The translations under genes were made by a program, and so were the position numbers. From Micractinium sp. NFX-FRZ (taxonomy: Eukaryota; Chlorophyta; Trebouxiophyceae; Chlorellales; Chlorellaceae), in NCBI GenBank assembly GCA_029339195.1, contig JAPTJF010000037.1, positions 124,001-188,000 on the forward strand: a stretch of 64,000 nucleotides of DNA. The letters run 5' to 3'. The notes under the pieces are model-generated. The model saw nothing but the letters and a program-made list of their open reading frames with translations, searched no databases and had not been told where the DNA came from. The number at the start of each line of letters is the position of its first letter. Position 1 is the stretch's first letter. Shown in pieces: positions 22,362 through 35,200 of this stretch.

Positions 22362-23590
22362 TCACGCCTTGGTGCGGCGCTGCTGTGCCAGCAGCACCTC
22401 AGGCGCGTGGCGCGCCATCAGCTCCCGTCGCAAGTCTGTGGGGCGGGTGGCCGGGTAAGGCAGCACCTGGTGCTGCTGGCGAGCGGCGCCATCCGTGGGG
22501 GCGGGACGCCTGCATTGCCGGGAGGGGCAGCGCGGAAGTGGGCAGCAGGCAGTGAGCAGGAAGGGCGTCGGACAACGTGAAAGGCACATCAAAACGACGG
22601 TTGCTGGCAGCAGCAACCTGCACCACACAGCACCCAGCTGCCTGGCAAACAGCTTACCCAGCACGGCTACTGCACACCAAGCAGCCGCCCCTGAACGCAG
22701 CACACCAAGCAGCCAGCCCGGCACGCATCACCCACGCAAGCTTTTGTGCACCTGCGCTGCCCGGTGGCGGGCCCGGCGTCCTCCGTGCGCACGACCGTCA
22801 GCCCCGCCGGCTCAGCATCCTCGATGCGCAGCGGCACGGAGCAGTGGGTCATGAGAGGGAACATGCGGTAGCAGGCCTCCGTGGTCATCATGTCGTGGTG
22901 GCGGGCTGCTTCGGCCGGCGCCGCCCACGGCTCGTACTGGCCGTGCTTTGGGTCGGGGTAGTGCCTGCGGTTGGGTAAAGGAAGGGGCAGGACATGGGTG
23001 GGAGGGACAGGTGGGTTGGCTGTAACAGGAACTGTGGGCCCAGGGGCCATCTCAAAAGTATATGACAAAGAGAATCAAAACGATATGACATGGAGAAGGG
23101 TGAGGGTGGAAGGCTAAGGGGGCAGGAGGCTCGGCGGTGGCGGCGGCGGTTGAGTTGTTATGTGCGGGCGCGGCGGGAGTGCATTCGGGACGGGTCGCGA
23201 GGGCAGCCACAACGTGGATGGCAGCCAGGAAGATTGGATGAGAGTTCATAGGCAGGCCCACCCAGACACGACATTTCCGTATGTACCGGCAAAGCGGCGC
23301 CAAAGGGTGGGGGGAGCGGGCTGCGACGGGGCGCCGAGCGCTCCGCAGGCACTGGTGCAGCTCCCACTGCTTTCGGGCCGTGCCGTCGGCTTGCCCAAAC
23401 CTTTCAAGGCACTCACCCAACGCGCAGCAGCGCACCTGAGCCCGCTTCCCGGCCCCTCGGCAAGGTCGAGGCGCTGGACAGCAAACGCGGTCACTCGCAC
23501 ACTGGAGCGGTGCGAGGCTGCTGGTCGCCGTGTTGCCGCGCGGGCGAGGGGCGCTGGGCGGGCCGCCAAAGGCTGGGCGAGCAAGGCCAT
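22362..23590 (-). CDS. Unknown protein with plastid-type leader
   Basis: Three exons (complement): 23262-23590, 22752-22964 and 22362-22509, joining in frame to 229 residues. I do not recognise it. The first 50 residues are Ala/Arg/Ser-rich without acidic residues (MALLAQPLAARPAPLARAAT), like an organelle transit peptide. The conserved-looking part is the middle exon, with HYPDPKHGQYEPWAAP, then HHDMMTTEACYRMFPLM and VPLRIEDAEPAGLTVVR. The C-terminus is basic (RRELMARHAPEVLLAQQRRT). It has no membrane segment or known catalytic motif. Exact frame closure over three exons supports a real gene. Exon 1 may hide another intron. Confidence 0.6.
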
Positions 23591-23903
23591 GGCGCCTTGA
23601 GCTCCACAGACAATGTGTCGATGCCAGACGTCCCTCACGGCGTGAAGCAGGCGGACCAAAGTACCAAGTGCGAAGGAGCGCGAGGTAAGGTTGAGAATAC
23701 CCAGAAAGTACAGCGTGCTGGGGCTGCTGCGCTGTGGAGTTCGGCCCCCCCAACGCCCCCAATCAGGGCCACATCCCTCCATTTAAGCTCCTATTGGACA
23801 TCTTCGCGTGTATTTTGGGCGTTGCTGCGCTCTGACCCCGTGGTAGCGTCTTCCCTCGGAAGGTGTTCCGCAAACCACTCGGTTGTCTCCTCGGCCAGCC
23901 AGT
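23591..23903. promoter_or_regulatory. Divergent upstream region
   Basis: The 313 bases lie between two divergent starts, both encoding proteins with plastid-like leaders. No motif is clear. Confidence 0.4.
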
Positions 23904-25514
23904 ATGTCCTTCAAGTGCGCCGCAGCACCAAAATTGGTGATCACAGCCGGTCACAGGCATCGGAGCGTGCACTGCCCACATGTTGCCGCTGCCGCCGCCG
24001 CCGCGCCGTGCGCCACTTGCATTGCCGTCCGACCCACGAGCCGGGCAGGTACCACACGTGCCAGGCGTGCTGGGAATCGAGCTGCTGAGGTTTCAAAAAC
24101 GGCATCCACTGGGCAGCAGGAGCAGCAAGAGGAGCAGCCGCCACCAGAGTTCAGGTGCGCTGCTGACAAAGGGGGCTGGAGACCATGGCCGGCACTTGAT
24201 GCTCTCCTTGCCAAGCGCACCTTGCCTCGCACAGCGGAGTTATACAAGGGCTCCCGTTCAGGCCCTGCGCCTGCCATCTCCGCGGCGTAGCCATAGCCAC
24301 ACCTCACCTTCCCGTCCCCTCTGCCTTCTGCACCTGCACATCACCTCCAATGCGCACTCAGCTCGACCCACCCTCCCCGCCCCTACGCAGCGTGGAGCTC
24401 CCCACGGCTGACGTGCAGGCGGCTGTGTCCCTCATGGGGGTGCGCCAGGGGCGGGGCGCCGCTATTGTCGTGGCCCGTGTGGACCCCGGCAGCGCAGCGG
24501 CCTCAGCAGGCGTGCGCGTGGGGCAGCAGCTGCTGGCGGTCTCAGACCCCATTCGGCGCACCGAAATGTGGGAGCTTAACCCTCAGGCAAGCCTGAGGTA
24601 CACTCGGCAAGCCATCCGCATGAGGGTGGCAGACTCCATCACGCTGCGCCTCACAGCGCAGCAGGTGCCAGAGTGGCAGGACGTGGTGGCAGCCAAGCGC
24701 GCCGAGGCGGCGGCGGCGGCGGCCGGCGGCGCGGCGCAGCAGCAGCAGCAGCGGGAGCAGCAGCGGCAGGCGGAGGTGGAGGAAGCAACGGCCAGTGGAG
24801 CCAGCATGGATGCCCCGGATGACCTGCTGTCCGCCATTGTGCAGGCGGTGGAGGCGCAGCGCAGCGGGTCGTTTGACGAAGCCGCGCCTCCCGCCTCAGG
24901 CAGCCCCTTGGGCAGCACAGCAGGCCCCAGCAGCGGGGCATCCGCAGCCGGTGGTTCCACCGACAGTGGGGATGCCGCGGGGCGGCCGCCGCAGACGGTG
25001 GCCGAGAGGCTGGAGGCCCAGTATGCTGCGCAGGCGGGGGAGGGGCAGGCGGCGCAGCGCCAGCTCACCGATCTCGAGCGGCGGCAGAAGCGGCGCAAGG
25101 AATACTTCCAGCAGGTGTGCGGGCCACAGCAGCTTGGTTGCTGGGGAGTAGTGGGTCCTTTGTGTGTGTCCTGTGGTGCGTGGAGGGTGGTGGGGGCTTG
25201 GGGGCTTGGTGCAAGGAGTGCTTTGAGCGCATGGGAAGGGGGTTGGCCACAGTGCACGGTGCCACCTGCTGCCTGCGCCAGCGTGCCATCTTATGCCGGC
25301 ACAGGCTAGAGGGTCACCCCCAGCCTGCCCCGCCCTGCTAACTGCCTCGCCCGTCAAGTCCCCCTGCCTATGCCTGCAGGCGAGCCAGCGCAACGACGGG
25401 CCGTTTTTCGCTGCCGTGGCCGCCCTGTTTCTCATCCCCCCCGCCATCATCCTGGGGGTGGCCTACGCCTCTGGCTACCTGGCCAGCCTGGACAGCTTCT
25501 CGCTGATGCGCTGA
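23904..25514 (+). CDS. PDZ-domain protein with C-terminal membrane anchor
   Basis: Three exons: 23904-24154, 24391-25114 and 25380-25514; 369 residues. The first 80 residues are basic and Ala/Thr-rich, a likely plastid transit peptide. A PDZ-like domain spans about 85-170: a GRGAAIVVARVDPGSAAASA core, then GVRVGQQLLAVSDPIRR, the carboxylate-binding and second-strand regions. A Gln/Ala/Ser-rich linker follows, then a basic helix (LERRQKRRKEYFQQ). The last exon is one hydrophobic span (AAVAALFLIPPAIILGVAYA). The layout suggests a thylakoid or envelope protein with a stromal PDZ domain. It lacks the protease domain of Deg/HtrA and the TPR of MET1, so its specific role is unknown. Confidence 0.8.
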
Positions 25515-26085
25515 CGTGGCGCCCCGGATGCGCTGACGTGGCACCATGTGCGGGGGTTGAGCCCAACCTTATGCATCAGTACACTGCTGCGCCGCCCCCC
25601 ACGCCCTCCAGTGTTGGATGAGCGGCACTGCGCATTCCGTGTCGCTCAGGCATCCTGCTGTCCTCCGCTCTTATTCCGCCTACCCTGGAAACTAACATCC
25701 ACCCTCTGTACTATGAAGCACGTTTTCTACCCCCCGTCCCCCCTTTGATCGTCTGTCAGTCCTGGCATTCAGCCCTGGCCCTGGTCGTTCCGTTCAGAGC
25801 ACTGCTACACCCTCTTTGATTGAGACGCCACGCGTTTTTTTGTTGCCCTGCACTCTGATCTGCACTTCCCTGTCCCTCAACGCCTGATCCCACCCTCCCT
25901 CCGATCTGATCTCACCAACGCCACACTGCCCTCTGTGCCTGCTTTCCTGTTCATTACACGCCTCTGCGAATTGATGTGCTGCTGCTGTCCAAACCAAGTC
26001 AGCCTGTAAGGTTACGAGCAGCATTGGATTACAGGGAAGCAAGAGGTGCGCCAGCACAAGGCAGAGGCGCGCATGACCGTGCGTC
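25515..26085. other. Intergenic between convergent genes
   Basis: The 571 bases are relatively AT-richer and pyrimidine-rich, consistent with two facing 3' UTRs. A near-repeat of GCGCTGACGTGGC at 25508-25544 spans the PDZ gene stop. Confidence 0.45.
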
Positions 26086-26288
26086 TCACCAGCGCGGCTT
26101 GCGCTGCAGAGCTGCCAGGCGGGCAGTGACGTCTGCTACGCCTGCTGTGCCTCCACCCTGCTGCGGTGCTGCTGGGAGCGCTGCCAGCACAGCTTGACAA
26201 ACGGTGATGCCACGCTGCAGGGTGCGCTTGTGCCCTAGCCGCCACTCCACGGCGACACACAGCTTCTCTGCACCCCACTGGCTGCCAC

Positions 26289-26321
<33 letters not shown>

Positions 26322-26378
26322 CATCGGCGCCGGTGCTTGCGTGGCCCTCACTGGCTGCCTGCTGCTTTTGTTGTGTGC

Positions 26379-26410
<32 letters not shown>

Positions 26411-28481
26411 CGATGCAGTGCTCCCTCCTGCGCCTGCACGGCAGTCTGCCCTGCCGCCAGCCGGCGCAGCTCCTGCAGCTTCCCCTCATCTTCCTCAACC
26501 CTGCTGGGCAGCGCAGCCAGCGCACCCTTGCAGGCCGCCAGCAGCGCCCCAAAAGCCGCACGCTCGCTGCTCGCGCTGATGGGCCGGTCAGCCAGCGCCC
26601 GGCAGGCCCCTGCCTTGCGCTCTGCTGGCGTGGCGCAACCCAACCGCAGCGCGCGCAGCAGCTCCCAAGACGGCGCCCCGCTGGCATGCAGCCAGGCCGC
26701 CGGCTGCTCTGCTGAGGAGGCAGGGGCGCCATTGCTGCCGCCCCAGCCGCGGTCGCCGTGCTCTGCCAGCTGCTGTTGCACCGCCGGCGGCAGCAGGTGG
26801 GACGGCAGCCCGGCTGTGTCATGCGGGTTGTCTGGCAAGACAAAGCCATAGTGCTGCAGCAGCTCCAGGTTTGTGTGGCGCCCGTAACAGAGGAACACTT
26901 GCTCGCCAGGCGCGTACCTGCACGCGGGGTGGAGGGGTGGCGGGCAGGGTGGCAGCGGGCGGAGAGGCGGCTGTTGGAGGGGCACGCAATGGGGTTGTGA
27001 TGGGCGCTGTTGGAGGAGCTGCAGAGGCACAGCGGCACAGCGCCATGCGACAGCTCAGCAAGGGCGACATGGCAGCTCACTGGAAGCTGCGCGCAGGATA
27101 GGTCGCACCCCAATGCTAGGTCATCACCACCTGCTGCCTCCCTGCCCATCCCATGCTGTTGGTCGGCTTCAACTCACTCAGTGCGGGCGTAGATGCAGTA
27201 CTCGTTTGCGTCTTCATCCAAATGGCCGTCGCCCGCTATACAAGCCGCCGCCTCCGCCGCTCCGTCCTCCTCTCCTGATGCTGCCGGTGCTGCTTCTTCC
27301 ACGGCTGCACTGTCTGCGTTTGCTGCTGCTGCTGCTGCTGCTGCTGCTTGCGGTGCTTCCCTACTGACAGCACTGCCTGCAGCTCCTGCCCCTGCCACTT
27401 CCCCTGCCGCTTCTGCTGCCGCCATCTGCCTGGCGGCCGCCAGCAGCAGCACCCGGGTGGGTGCATAGGGCGGCGGCGGCGGGCGGTAATTGTGCAGGTC
27501 CCCAAACGGGGTGAGAGCCCCTGCTGGATCATCTGGCAGATACATTGTGCGGCTAGAAAGCGTGGAGGCGGCCCACAGCCAGGCCCCCCTGCTGCGCCAC
27601 TTGGCAGCCAAGCCCAGCGCGCGCAGCAGCGGCAGCGCGCCCGCATGTTGCGCGGCGGCGGCAGCTGCGGCGCCGCCAACGGCTGCCACTGCTGCTGGCA
27701 CTTGAAGCTCTGCTGCCTCTGCCTGGGTGAAGCACATGGCAGTTGTGTAGGTGGGGGGTAGGCTTCGCAGGTAGGGGTGCCAGAATGAGGAGAAGCCCTT
27801 GGACACTTCATGGAGTAGGTGGGCTGCCAGGACCTGGAAGCACAAGGCACAATGGCAGGCAGGGTGTAGCATACCAGGGAGGACAGGGGAAGGGCAGGAG
27901 GTTCAGCAGTGCCTCACGCTTTGAGGGCTAAGGCCAGCTGGTGTGGCAGGCAGGAGAGCATTCACAACGAGAGAGCCGCCAAGCGGTGGCAAACCGCGCA
28001 CCAGCAGGTCGGGGCCTAACTGGCAGCGTGCCTAACTGGCAGCGTGCATCAACCAAGGCAGCACCCACCTGCTCAGAAGTCAGGTCTGTGCCGCCTCCGC
28101 ACTGCAGCAATGCGGTTGCCAGGGCCGGGTCTCGCCGGGCGCTCTCAGCGCACATCAGCAGGCGGCGCGGCACCCGCAGGACACATGTGCCTGTGGGGGC
28201 AAGCGGGGCGGGCGGCAGGGCACTTGCAGAGAGCGCGAGGCCTCAAGATTTCACGTGCTTCCAAGCAAGACATAGGCATCAGAAAGGACAGAAACAAGCA
28301 GATGCCAGGTTCAAGGCACCCAACGCCGGCAGACTTGCAGGCAGCCGGCACTGGCGGCACCTGGCGGCAGCTTGGTAGTGGCCAGGACGCCCCGCCAGCC
28401 CTCGGCGACGTAGCCCGCCTCGATTCCATTCCATATCACGCCGCCCTGCCGGCACCAGTCCAGCAGTTCGGGGCTGGCCAT
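26086..28481 (-). CDS. SET-domain protein (SETD/Rubisco LSMT-like)
   Basis: Four exons (complement): 28361-28481, 28069-28190, 27178-27833 and 26086-26917; 576 residues. The N-terminus (GIEAGYVAEGWRGVLATTKL) matches the opening strands of SETD3/LSMT-type SET domains. VPRRLLMCAESARRD follows. The active-site region is SSRTMYLP ... GALTPFGDLHNY, where the usual NH is HNY. The closing motif is EYAPGEQVFLCYGRHTN, with the substrate tyrosine. A helical C-terminal part resembles the LSMT substrate-binding domain. An Ala/Gln/Glu insertion of about 60 residues interrupts the SET domain before EYCIYAR. It is probably a protein lysine or histidine methyltransferase; the substrate is unknown. Confidence 0.82.
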
Positions 28482-29286
28482 GTGACGAGCACAGGAAATG
28501 CGCGGACTGCTTCCTGGGCGGCAGTTGCAGAGCGGGCTTCGAACAGAGGATTCGGGAAACAAGTAATTTTTAAATGCATGCGCCATATGCGTCGGCCGCA
28601 GAGCAGCTTTGCCACGGGGGCCGCCGCAGGGGGCCGCCGCCTGCTGGCGCCAGCGGCACAGTGTGCCGTGCATCCTCCCGTTGTTCATCACTGCAGAACA
28701 GCTTGCACTTATATGGGGTTTCACTACAAAGTGTTGCGGCATGTATGGTACAAGGGGAGTCAAGGAGGGCGCGCATTGGGCAGGCAGGGGCCGATGCTGG
28801 GCACTTTCAAAAGCATCCAGAGACGTTGGGGCAAGATGATCAGTTCAAAAGAACAGATGAGATTGCTAGACAGTCAACCAAGGGTGATACAAAAGGGCGA
28901 GGGAGAAACAGGCATATGAAAGGACCAGAGTACTACTGAGCTGGTCACGTCAAATAAACAAAAGGCAGGCGGGGAGACTGGTTGATGAGATGGATTGATT
29001 TGTTTTTTTTTCAAAAGCCGCAGGATGTGCGGCGGCCAGCTAGGCAAGACAGCAGCATGCATTGGATGTTGTGAACAGTGGAAAAGGAACTTGCCCCCAA
29101 GAGACAGAAGGGAGGACGCACAGAAGACTCGAATCAAGCCCGCTCGCCCGCTAGCAGGGTGTTATGCAGCCCAGCCGCTGGACAGCGGTGACTCAGTAGT
29201 CGTGAAACAAACGGTTTTGGAAAGGGGCGGCAAGCGAAGAGCGCGTCCGCGCTCCTGCACCCCTCACTCCCGCACCCCTGGCTGCC
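28482..29286. other. Intergenic upstream of SET gene
   Basis: About 800 bases with less GC than the surroundings between 28700 and 29130, including an 8-T run near 29003. It holds the SET gene promoter and the 3' end of the esterase gene. No gene is recognised. Confidence 0.45.
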
Positions 29287-32200
29287 TCACTCCCGCCAGG
29301 GGGAGAGCAGGAAGGTGAGCGCCCCCGACAGGCGCCAGGCCCAGGCGGATTCGTGGTGCCCGGCCCCCTCCTCCACCAAGAAGCCCAGCCGGTGGGGCCC
29401 CTTCATGCCGGCGGCCTGCAGTGCCCGGTGGGCTTCCACGTAATAGTGCAGCAGCAGCTGGTCGACGTCGTCGCTGCACAGCAAGGGGAGGGGAGGGAGG
29501 GTGGGGGGTGAGGGAGGGCGGGTGGCAGTTGAGGGAGGTGTGTGCGTGGGCTGACAAGGGAGGGAGATACGCCATGTGCCATGTGCAGCCGGCACAAGCG
29601 GGTGCGTGATGCATCCAGCCTGGTTGACATGCACACCGGTAGAGTACATGTGTTGCGTGATGGCCGACACACCCGCCCTCTGCCATTGATCAAGCTTCCG
29701 CTGACCACCGCTCACCGCTCGTGGTCGCGGGTGGCCGAGTACTCGCGGGTGCCGCAGCCGATGAAGAGGCGCTCGGGGAGGGCGCCCTTGAAGTCCCACA
29801 TGTCCTGCACACGAAGAACCAAACATCAAACAAGACAGTGAGACAGCTGCATTGACCAACGGGATCATTTGATGTCCTGCACACAATGAACCAAGGCCAA
29901 CCAACAAGTGATCACATGGTCAGTCACTTGCGCTCACAGATGTACAGGGAGCAGATGGCAGAGGAGGAAACGGCATGGGGGAGGGCAGAGGGGCGGGTGG
30001 ACAGCGCAGATACTTGATCAGGTGCACAGTCGTCAATTGCAGGGTCAATGCACAACCGCCGCAGCTCAGCCCAGCCTGGCAACCACGTAAACAGCACAGC
30101 ACAGCACACGACAACCACAGAGCGGCGCAGCGCGGCACAGGGCAGCACGCCACAGCAGGCACAGCAGGCGCAGCAGGCGCAGCGTGGCACCTGCAGGAAG
30201 CGCCCCTCGGCGATCCACAGAGAGGGTGACTCGGCCAGCACGGCACCAAACACGTGTGGGTAGTGCATGGCGGCGTACAGGGCGGTCACCCCTGCATTGG
30301 AAGAGGCAGCGGGGGAGGGAGCATGGTTGAGAAGCAGATGCCGGATCAGGGCCAGGCAGGCGTGTGGCGAGGTGGCAACCCGGGGGGGAGGGTATGCAGC
30401 AGGCAGGCAGGTGAGTGGGCGGCACAGGGGTGCCCGCAGGAGGGGGAGACAGCGAGAGGGCAGCTGACAGGGCAAGGGCCGGCAGGCAAGCAGCATGGAA
30501 GGCGGGTCCGGCACGGCAGGCAGTGGGCCGGCACCCCAGACTGGAGAAACGCCACTCAACAATAAGAGGTACTGCACACCTGCAAAGGAGCCGCCTCCAA
30601 AGGCCACCCTTGCCGGGTCGCTGGCGGTGCCAAACTCGCGCTGCACCAGCGGCATCAGCTCCTGCACCAGCCGCCGCATGTACCCCTCACACCCGCCGCC
30701 CGGCCAGCGCTCGGCGTCGCCGCGGAAGCCGCCCACGCCGGTGCCCGGCTTGTAGGGCAGGTAGTTGAGGCTGCGCATGGGGCCGGCGCTGTCCACGGCT
30801 GCCACAATGAACGGCGGCAGCGTGCCGTTGCCGATCAGGCCCGCCGCGCCTGCGTGGGCGGGGGAGGGGGGGCAGGGGAGGGGGGAGGGTTGGCAACCGG
30901 GCGGGCGGGCAACAGCAGCAGAGGGGGCGACAGCGGGCCAGCCGGGCGGGCCAGCCGGGCGGGGCGCTGCGACAGACAGCGGATGTCAGGCGCAGCCTCG
31001 GCCCCGCACACTCCTTCCACCCACAAAGCCCCTGCCCACAATGTCCCACGTTTGATGCGCAGACTCGCACACTCCTCCTCCCACGCAGCTCTGTGCTCAT
31101 AACGTCCCACATCCCAGGCGCAGCCCCACACACTGCCTCTCCAAGCTCCCTGCTCACAGTGCCCCACGTTCCAGGCGCAGCCCTGGTGTGCCAGCCAGTC
31201 CTCAAACATGTTGGTGCCGTCGCACATCCACAGGACGGGCCACCCGCCGGGCGGCGCTGCCTCCAGGCTGTAGCCGGGCGGGGTCCACACGCGGACCACC
31301 TTCTCTTCTGTCCACCTGCAGGGGCATAAAAGGGGATGAAGCAAGGCAGGGGAGGGGAGTTATTGCGAACATTGGCCAGTTTCTGGAGGGGCGTGGAAGG
31401 CGGCGCTGGGGGCCCAGGAGGGGTTGTCACCCGCTGAGCACCTCCCCCGCTCTCCTGGGCGCGCACTTGAGGGAGGGAGTGGGCGGGGAGGTTGGTGAGG
31501 GCTGGGGACAGGGAAGGAGGGTGGCACAGCGGGAGGCACGGGAGGAAAGGTGGAGGCGAGGGGGGAGGCATGGTGAAACCACCAGAAGGCAGGCCCTGAG
31601 GCCCGGGCCACGCATGCAGGTGACCCAGCACAAACACTACGTCCGCCTCATGTTGCTGGCCTGCATGCCCGTCCACCTCACCGCGCCTCCTTGGCAGCCT
31701 TGCCCGACCCCTCCCGCTTTGACAAGTTCAGGATGTGCAGCTTGCCGCCGGCGTGGTCGATCACCTGCAGGCGGGAGGGGAAGGGGCAGGGAAGCCAGGG
31801 CTGGGTGAGCTACGTCCCTGTGCAGGCAGGCAGTGAGGCAGGCAGGCAGGCTTTGCACCCGCAGGACACCTCGCCCACCGCGACGACCCATCTGACCACT
31901 TTGCCCACCCATCCGCCGCAACATCAGGCAAGCCATGCAAGCACAGAACCCACCTCTGTGCTGGCAACGGTGCGCGGCGGCGCGGCCCCGTGCTGCTTGG
32001 GCTGCCACACGGGCACGGTGTAGTTGAGCCCTTCGTTGCTGTCAAAGGCGCCGTGGCCATCGGTGAAGCAGAAGGTGAGGTCAAATGCCTCCTCTGGCAC
32101 CTGGGAGCAGGGGTGAGGGGAAAGCAGGATGTGCGGGTGCAAGGAGGTGAGGTCAGAAGCATCCTCCGGCCAGAGGTGGCGGGCCGGGCATGGGTTGCCT

Positions 32201-35200
32201 TCCTCATCAAAGCACGGTGGGCGCCGGTGAAGGTGAGTTTTTGTGGCGTCAGCAGCGAAAGTTGAGGCTGAGAGCACGTGGGGGGAGCAAGAGGGTGGTC
32301 TGAATGCTGCCCACGCACGCCACGCCCGCGCACACCACACACCTGGAAGCATTCGGTTGCCCACCAGTCCACGCCTGCGCCGCGCCACAGGGAGGAGGGT
32401 GCCAGCGGTTGCTCCTGCCCCCCCAGATCCCAGTGGTTGAACCCCATCCTGACCTGCAGGTCAGCGCATTGAGTTACCCAACTTTCGTGTGTTCTGTAGT
32501 TGTAGCTCAAATGGAACACACGGCGCGCAAAGGTTGTATCACATCCTCAGCAAGGCGGCAGGCCAGGCAATAGTCTGCTGGATGGCCCACGTAGGCGGGC
32601 CGTCCGGGGTGGTGTGAGCAGGCCAGACAGCGCTGGCAGGTGGGGCAGGCAAGGCAGAGAGCCGACAGCGCCGCCGCCTGCTGACAGGCGGTTCGGCACA
32701 GAATCCTGCCGTGGTCTCGCCTGCCGGCTACCCCAGTTCCCCTCCCTCCCTCCCTCCCTCTCTCCCTGCCGCACCACCCTCCCCCTCCTCTCTCCCAGCT
32801 CACCCTTGCGTCCAGGTTGCTGCTCAGTAGCAGCCTGCACCCAGGCACCTCCCCTCACCTGCCCATTCCTCTCACCCCACCAGGCAGCCCCTCACCTTGA
32901 CATTCGGGTTGCTGCCCAGCGCCCAGCTGCGCGCCCTGTTGAAGTAGAGCCGCGCCGGCGCCCCCGCCACCAGTACCTCTGGCAACGTGAAGAACAGGCG
33001 GGCAGCGCTGCGCGAGGCGGCCTCGTCTGCCGGGCCCTCTGCTGCCGCCTGGGCTGCCGCCACGGCCGCCTCGGGGGTCTGGTTGGTGAGGAAGCTCGAG
33101 GGCGGGAGCTTGACGCGCAGGTAAAAGTCGCCGCCTGTGCGGTGTGGAGGGGTAAAGGAGGGGCGGGCGCAGAATGTGAAAACCGGGCTGGGTGGCAACA
33201 ACGTGGGAGCGTGGGGAGGTTGCCGTGCCGCGGTGGTTGCAATGAGACTTGGGCCGTGGTGGATCAGTGAGGGAAAGAGTTGCAAGGAGGGGGAGAGGCG
33301 ACACGGCGAGGGCTGAGCGGGCGGGAGAGGGTGGGCGTTCAGCTGAGCCAAGCAGGGTGGGGGCAGGGCGCTCGCTCCCTGGCTGGAGACGAGCAATGCA
33401 AAGGCTCAAGGAGCCAGGCGGCGTAGCCAGCCAACCCCTGGCGCCCTCACCATCGTTGTTGTCCCAAGTGCCATTGCCATCTGTCAACACAAACTGCACA
33501 CCAGGGTGGGCGGGCGAGCCATGGGCAGATGCGTGGCCAGGCTTGCTCAGACAAGGTCCCAAAGCAGGCACATTTTTCGGGGTATCCCATGCTGTGGGCC
33601 CCTCCCCCTGCTGCCCTGCTGGGGGCAGCCAGCTGCATGCCAAACAAGTGCCTCCTTGTTTCAATCCCTCACCGCCGCTGACTCCTCACCCGCAGTCTGC
33701 ACGCGTCCTCTGGCAACCAGAAACCCAGTGCCTGCACTGCGGTGGAAGCACCAAACCACGCCTCCCCACCCTTCCCTGCGCCTCGTATCCTCACCTGCAT
33801 CTCATACGCACCCTCCGGCACCCGGAAGCTCAGCGCCTGCCACTGGGGCTCCCCCGGCGGTGCAGGCTGCGCCTGCAGCCGCGGCGCCATCTCCAGCGCC
33901 GCCTCCCCCCTGCCGGTCCCCCAGTTGTTGAACCCATACCGGATGTGCAGCGGCCCCGTGGCACCTGCCAGGGCGTGGCTCTTGCCCTTCTGGACAAACA
34001 GCAAGGCGGGCTGGCCTGCCTGCAGCCGGCGGGGGCTCGTGAAGAACAGGTCGCCGCTGTGCTGCGCTGCCACGCCCTCCCACCAGGGTCCCAGGAGGAA
34101 AGCCAGGGCCCCTGGCAGCCTCTCGGCCCACGCCCGCTCCGTGTGCTCGGCGTCCTTGCCAATCTAGGGGGGGCAAAGGGAGCAAGGCGTGGGGCGCGGG
34201 GGAGGGAGCAGGGAGGTCAGCGGGTGGCAGGGCTTGGCATGGGTGGGTAAAGGAAGGAGGGCCGGCTGGCTGGCTAGGTCGCCCACCGGCGGCAGCAGGG
34301 AGACGAATTGGTCAGCATGCATGTGCAAATTACTGCTTCCATTGCCACTGCCATTAAACCGCCTATCTGCGCGGGCACTGATGGCATGCGACCCCACACT
34401 GCCCACGCTGCCCACCCTGCACACATCCACACACTGCCTGCACCCCACCCACAAGCTCCCCGGCCCACCTGCCACATGAGTTGGCTGGCGTCCAGCCCCC
34501 TGCTGCTGCCCAGCACCTCTGCCAGCTGCCGGGGGTATCCCGCCAGCCGTGCGTTCCACGCCTCGCCGGCCGCCCGCTCCTCGCCGGTCTGTGCACGGGC
34601 CAGGGGGTACTCCTGGGAGCCCATGCCGATAAAGGTGCGCTGCGGCCAGGGCGCGGGCCCCTCCTGCCGCAGGTCCTCCCTGCAGTGTGGGGTGGCAGGT
34701 GGCAAAGAGGAGGTGGAGGAGGGCAGTGCGCGCATGAGATGGGTAGGGGAGTGATGCCCACTGTAAGCAGCTTGTTCCGCCCTCGGGCAGGTCCCCCAAG
34801 CGGGGAGGGGAGAGGACGGAGGGGCAACATGCGTGGGAAGGGAGGTGTGGGCGGGCGGGCGCCTGGGTGCGGGCAGGAAGACAGCTGAGCTGCCCTGCCC
34901 TGCTTGCCCTCCAGGCGCAGTATGAAGGCACCTGCGCCGCCGCCGCCCGCCCGCCCGCCCGCATCTCTGCCCCAACACGCCCACCTTTGCGAGCCCCCCA
35001 GCCTGCCTGCTCACGCCAACAGCCCAGCAGCCCACACGCGGATGTCGAAAGCGGACCAAGCCCGCCCATTGTTTGCCCTCCTCGCCCACCATAATAAAAG
35101 CACCGGCCTGCCTGCGTAGCCCAGCGCCCCCCACTTCCCCAGCCCGCCCAACCTCCTCCCATCCAGCTTGCTTTCTTGCTCACCTGAGGAATTTCTCGTC

